Source of the DNA: Phycisphaeraceae bacterium
GTDB lineage: Bacteria; Planctomycetota; Phycisphaerae; Phycisphaerales; Phycisphaeraceae
Direction of reading: 5' to 3'
Length of the DNA: 53,466 bases
Assembly (NCBI GenBank): GCA_029260615.1
Contig: JAJDCX010000022.1
Span: 1 to 53,466, forward strand
Shown: piece after piece, positions 52,680 through 53,466 of the stretch
How the letters are laid out: the number at the start of each line of letters is the position of its first letter
Numbering within the stretch: the stretch's first letter is position 1
Notes under the pieces: model-generated
What the model saw: the letters and a program-made list of their open reading frames with translations, nothing else
Told to the model about the DNA's origin: nothing
The model's database searches: none
Made by a program: the position numbers and the translations under genes

Positions 52680-52892
52680 CTATCCAGACTCGCCGACGAA
52701 ACCGTGAAACGTCAATACCTCACGCGCGAGGGCGAAGTGAGCGATAAGCTCACGCTTCTCTTCGACCGTCCCGCCGCCTAACACCTCGTGCAAACGGTCG
52801 AACTCGGCCGACACTCTTTGTTTTAACTCAACGAGCGGGTTTAAAAGCTTGTCATCGTCCGTGGAGGAGGAGACGCGAGGCTGACCAGGCAC
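52680..52892 (-). pseudogene. second remnant of the serine recombinase gene
   Basis: The frame encodes LVELKQRVSAEFDRLHEVLGGGTVEEKRELI, nearly the same as the coiled-coil end of the recombinase at 42745-43398. At DNA level 52743-52834 matches 42871-42962 at 85 of 92 positions in the same orientation. Sequence on both sides differs (stop within IAHFALAREVLTFHGFVGESG), so it is a fragment. It marks the right side of the island. Confidence 0.8.
52743..52834 (-). repeat. 92-base direct repeat with 42871-42962
   Basis: Seven mismatches and no gaps over 92 bases. The two copies are 9.87 kb apart, in the same orientation, and each lies in a broken recombinase gene. They could recombine and delete the segment between them. 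Confidence 0.8.
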
Positions 52893-53102
52893 CTTAATCT
52901 CCTTTCTTGCTTATACAAGACCTAAGATGAATGTCTACGAAACATACATGCTCCATAATCCAGCCCTCGACGCTCTTGTGGAATGCAGCAAGTGATTGTT
53001 TGGTCGGTTTCCTATTATTGCATCTGTGTTGATAGTTGTGAATGAGTTCGAGTAGCTGGTCATGTTCATCCTTGTTTTTCTCAGAAACTGTGTGAGAAGC
53101 CC

Positions 53103-53340
53103 ATGACCTTGAAATGGAAGGACGGTTATCTAACCGGTGTAAAGCGGGTAGATGAACAGCATAAAAAACTATTCGTCTCACTCAACGACATGGAGTGGTT
53201 GATCAACCGGGGCGCCATCTCCGGCCAAGAAGTGAAGGACCTGATGAATGCTGTGACAGCAGATGTGCAAGCACACTTCTCATTCGAGGAGGGCTGCATG
53301 AAGCGGTACGACTGCCCCATGGCTAAGAACATGTGTGGGA
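53103..53340 (+). pseudogene. bacteriohemerythrin, 3' end lost to an insertion
   Basis: An oxygen-binding di-iron four-helix protein in intact form (about 135 residues). About 75 residues remain: WKDGYLTGVKRVDEQHKKLF with the first histidine ligand, helix 2, and HFSFEEGCMKRYDCPMA with the H-x-x-x-E ligands. The last two helices with their histidines (normally H-x3-H-x4) are missing. The frame runs on to 53432, but from about 53335 it overlaps the antisense end of an IS5-type transposase gene, so the gene has been cut. It is therefore unlikely to bind iron. Confidence 0.75.
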
Positions 53341-53347
53341 AGCCTCA

Positions 53348-53464
53348 TCATCCCGGCTGCAAGCGGTGGGGCATCAGGTTGATCATCGCTAATCGGATCA
53401 TCGCTTCACTGCTGCGTGGGTCGCTCTCGTAGTCCTTGCTCAGCCGACGGTACCGGCCCAGCCA
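53348..53464 (-). CDS. IS5-family transposase, C-terminal end only
   Basis: Minus-strand frame open from the window edge to a TGA at 53348-53350. The 38 residues read WLGRYRRLSKDYESDP and RSSEAMIRLAMINLMPHRL, the usual C-terminal end of IS5/IS427-type DDE transposases. The rest lies beyond the window. The element has inserted into the bacteriohemerythrin gene. Confidence 0.8.
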   Translation of the reverse strand, partial: WLGRYRRLSKDYESDPRSSEAMIRLAMINLMPHRLQPG

Positions 53465-53466
53465 CG

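Overview
The window looks like a chromosomal segment of a planctomycete, most likely class Phycisphaerae. Four things point there: two secreted proteins combine a paired dockerin-like calcium-binding module (G-D-x-D-x-D-G-F-V-G-I-A-D-L-N) with a PEP-CTERM sorting tail; zinc-ribbon tails of the type YDLRANTSGNCPECG; an FtsQ-like protein close to Ddl; and generally GC-rich sequence. This placement is inferred from protein style, since no rRNA is present.

Region 1 (1-17 kb) is mostly core genome: 3' part of purD, a PEP-CTERM protein behind a clear sigma-70 promoter, a membrane-anchored T4-type lysozyme, pheS, a doxX/SnoaL/pirin operon with a divergent-looking MarR control region (in fact same strand, upstream), purC followed by a G-rich tract and a terminator, a CDF metal transporter, tRNA-Pro, a four-helix-bundle protein, a PocR-GAF-SpoIIE phosphatase next to a secreted repeat protein, greA, a multi-pass membrane protein, an FtsQ-like protein, an RDD membrane protein. 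Region 2 (17-28 kb) holds ddl, two proteins of unknown function separated by structured repeats, tRNA-Asn, a second PEP-CTERM protein, an ECF sigma factor whose gene overlaps a large membrane protein carrying a class C beta-lactamase-like domain, tRNA-Glu and an RNase HII-like protein.

Region 3 (28-42 kb) has a NUDIX hydrolase, then a two-gene cassette of an EcoRI-type adenine methyltransferase and a DUF262-HNH nuclease sharing a GTGA overlap (the best candidate for a little-described defence system here), a GT4 glycosyltransferase, a SpoU methyltransferase, a second CDF transporter, an orphan immunity-like gene, and a four-gene TolC/MacA/MacB-type export operon.

Region 4 (42.7-53.4 kb) is an accessory island beginning at the initiator tRNA gene. 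It contains a 5'-truncated serine recombinase whose reading frame runs into the tRNA, two broken RHS genes, a toxin-like RHS tip with an adjacent immunity-type gene (paralogue of the orphan at 36.1 kb), a complete 1.6-kb insertion sequence with a passenger gene, a transposase relic, a methyltransferase, an osmoprotectant transporter operon with its own MarR regulator, a second copy of part of the recombinase gene (92-bp segment repeated in direct orientation), and at the right edge a bacteriohemerythrin gene cut by an IS5-type transposase.

No CRISPR array and no rRNA operon were seen. Function assignments rest on motifs read by eye; no database search was possible.
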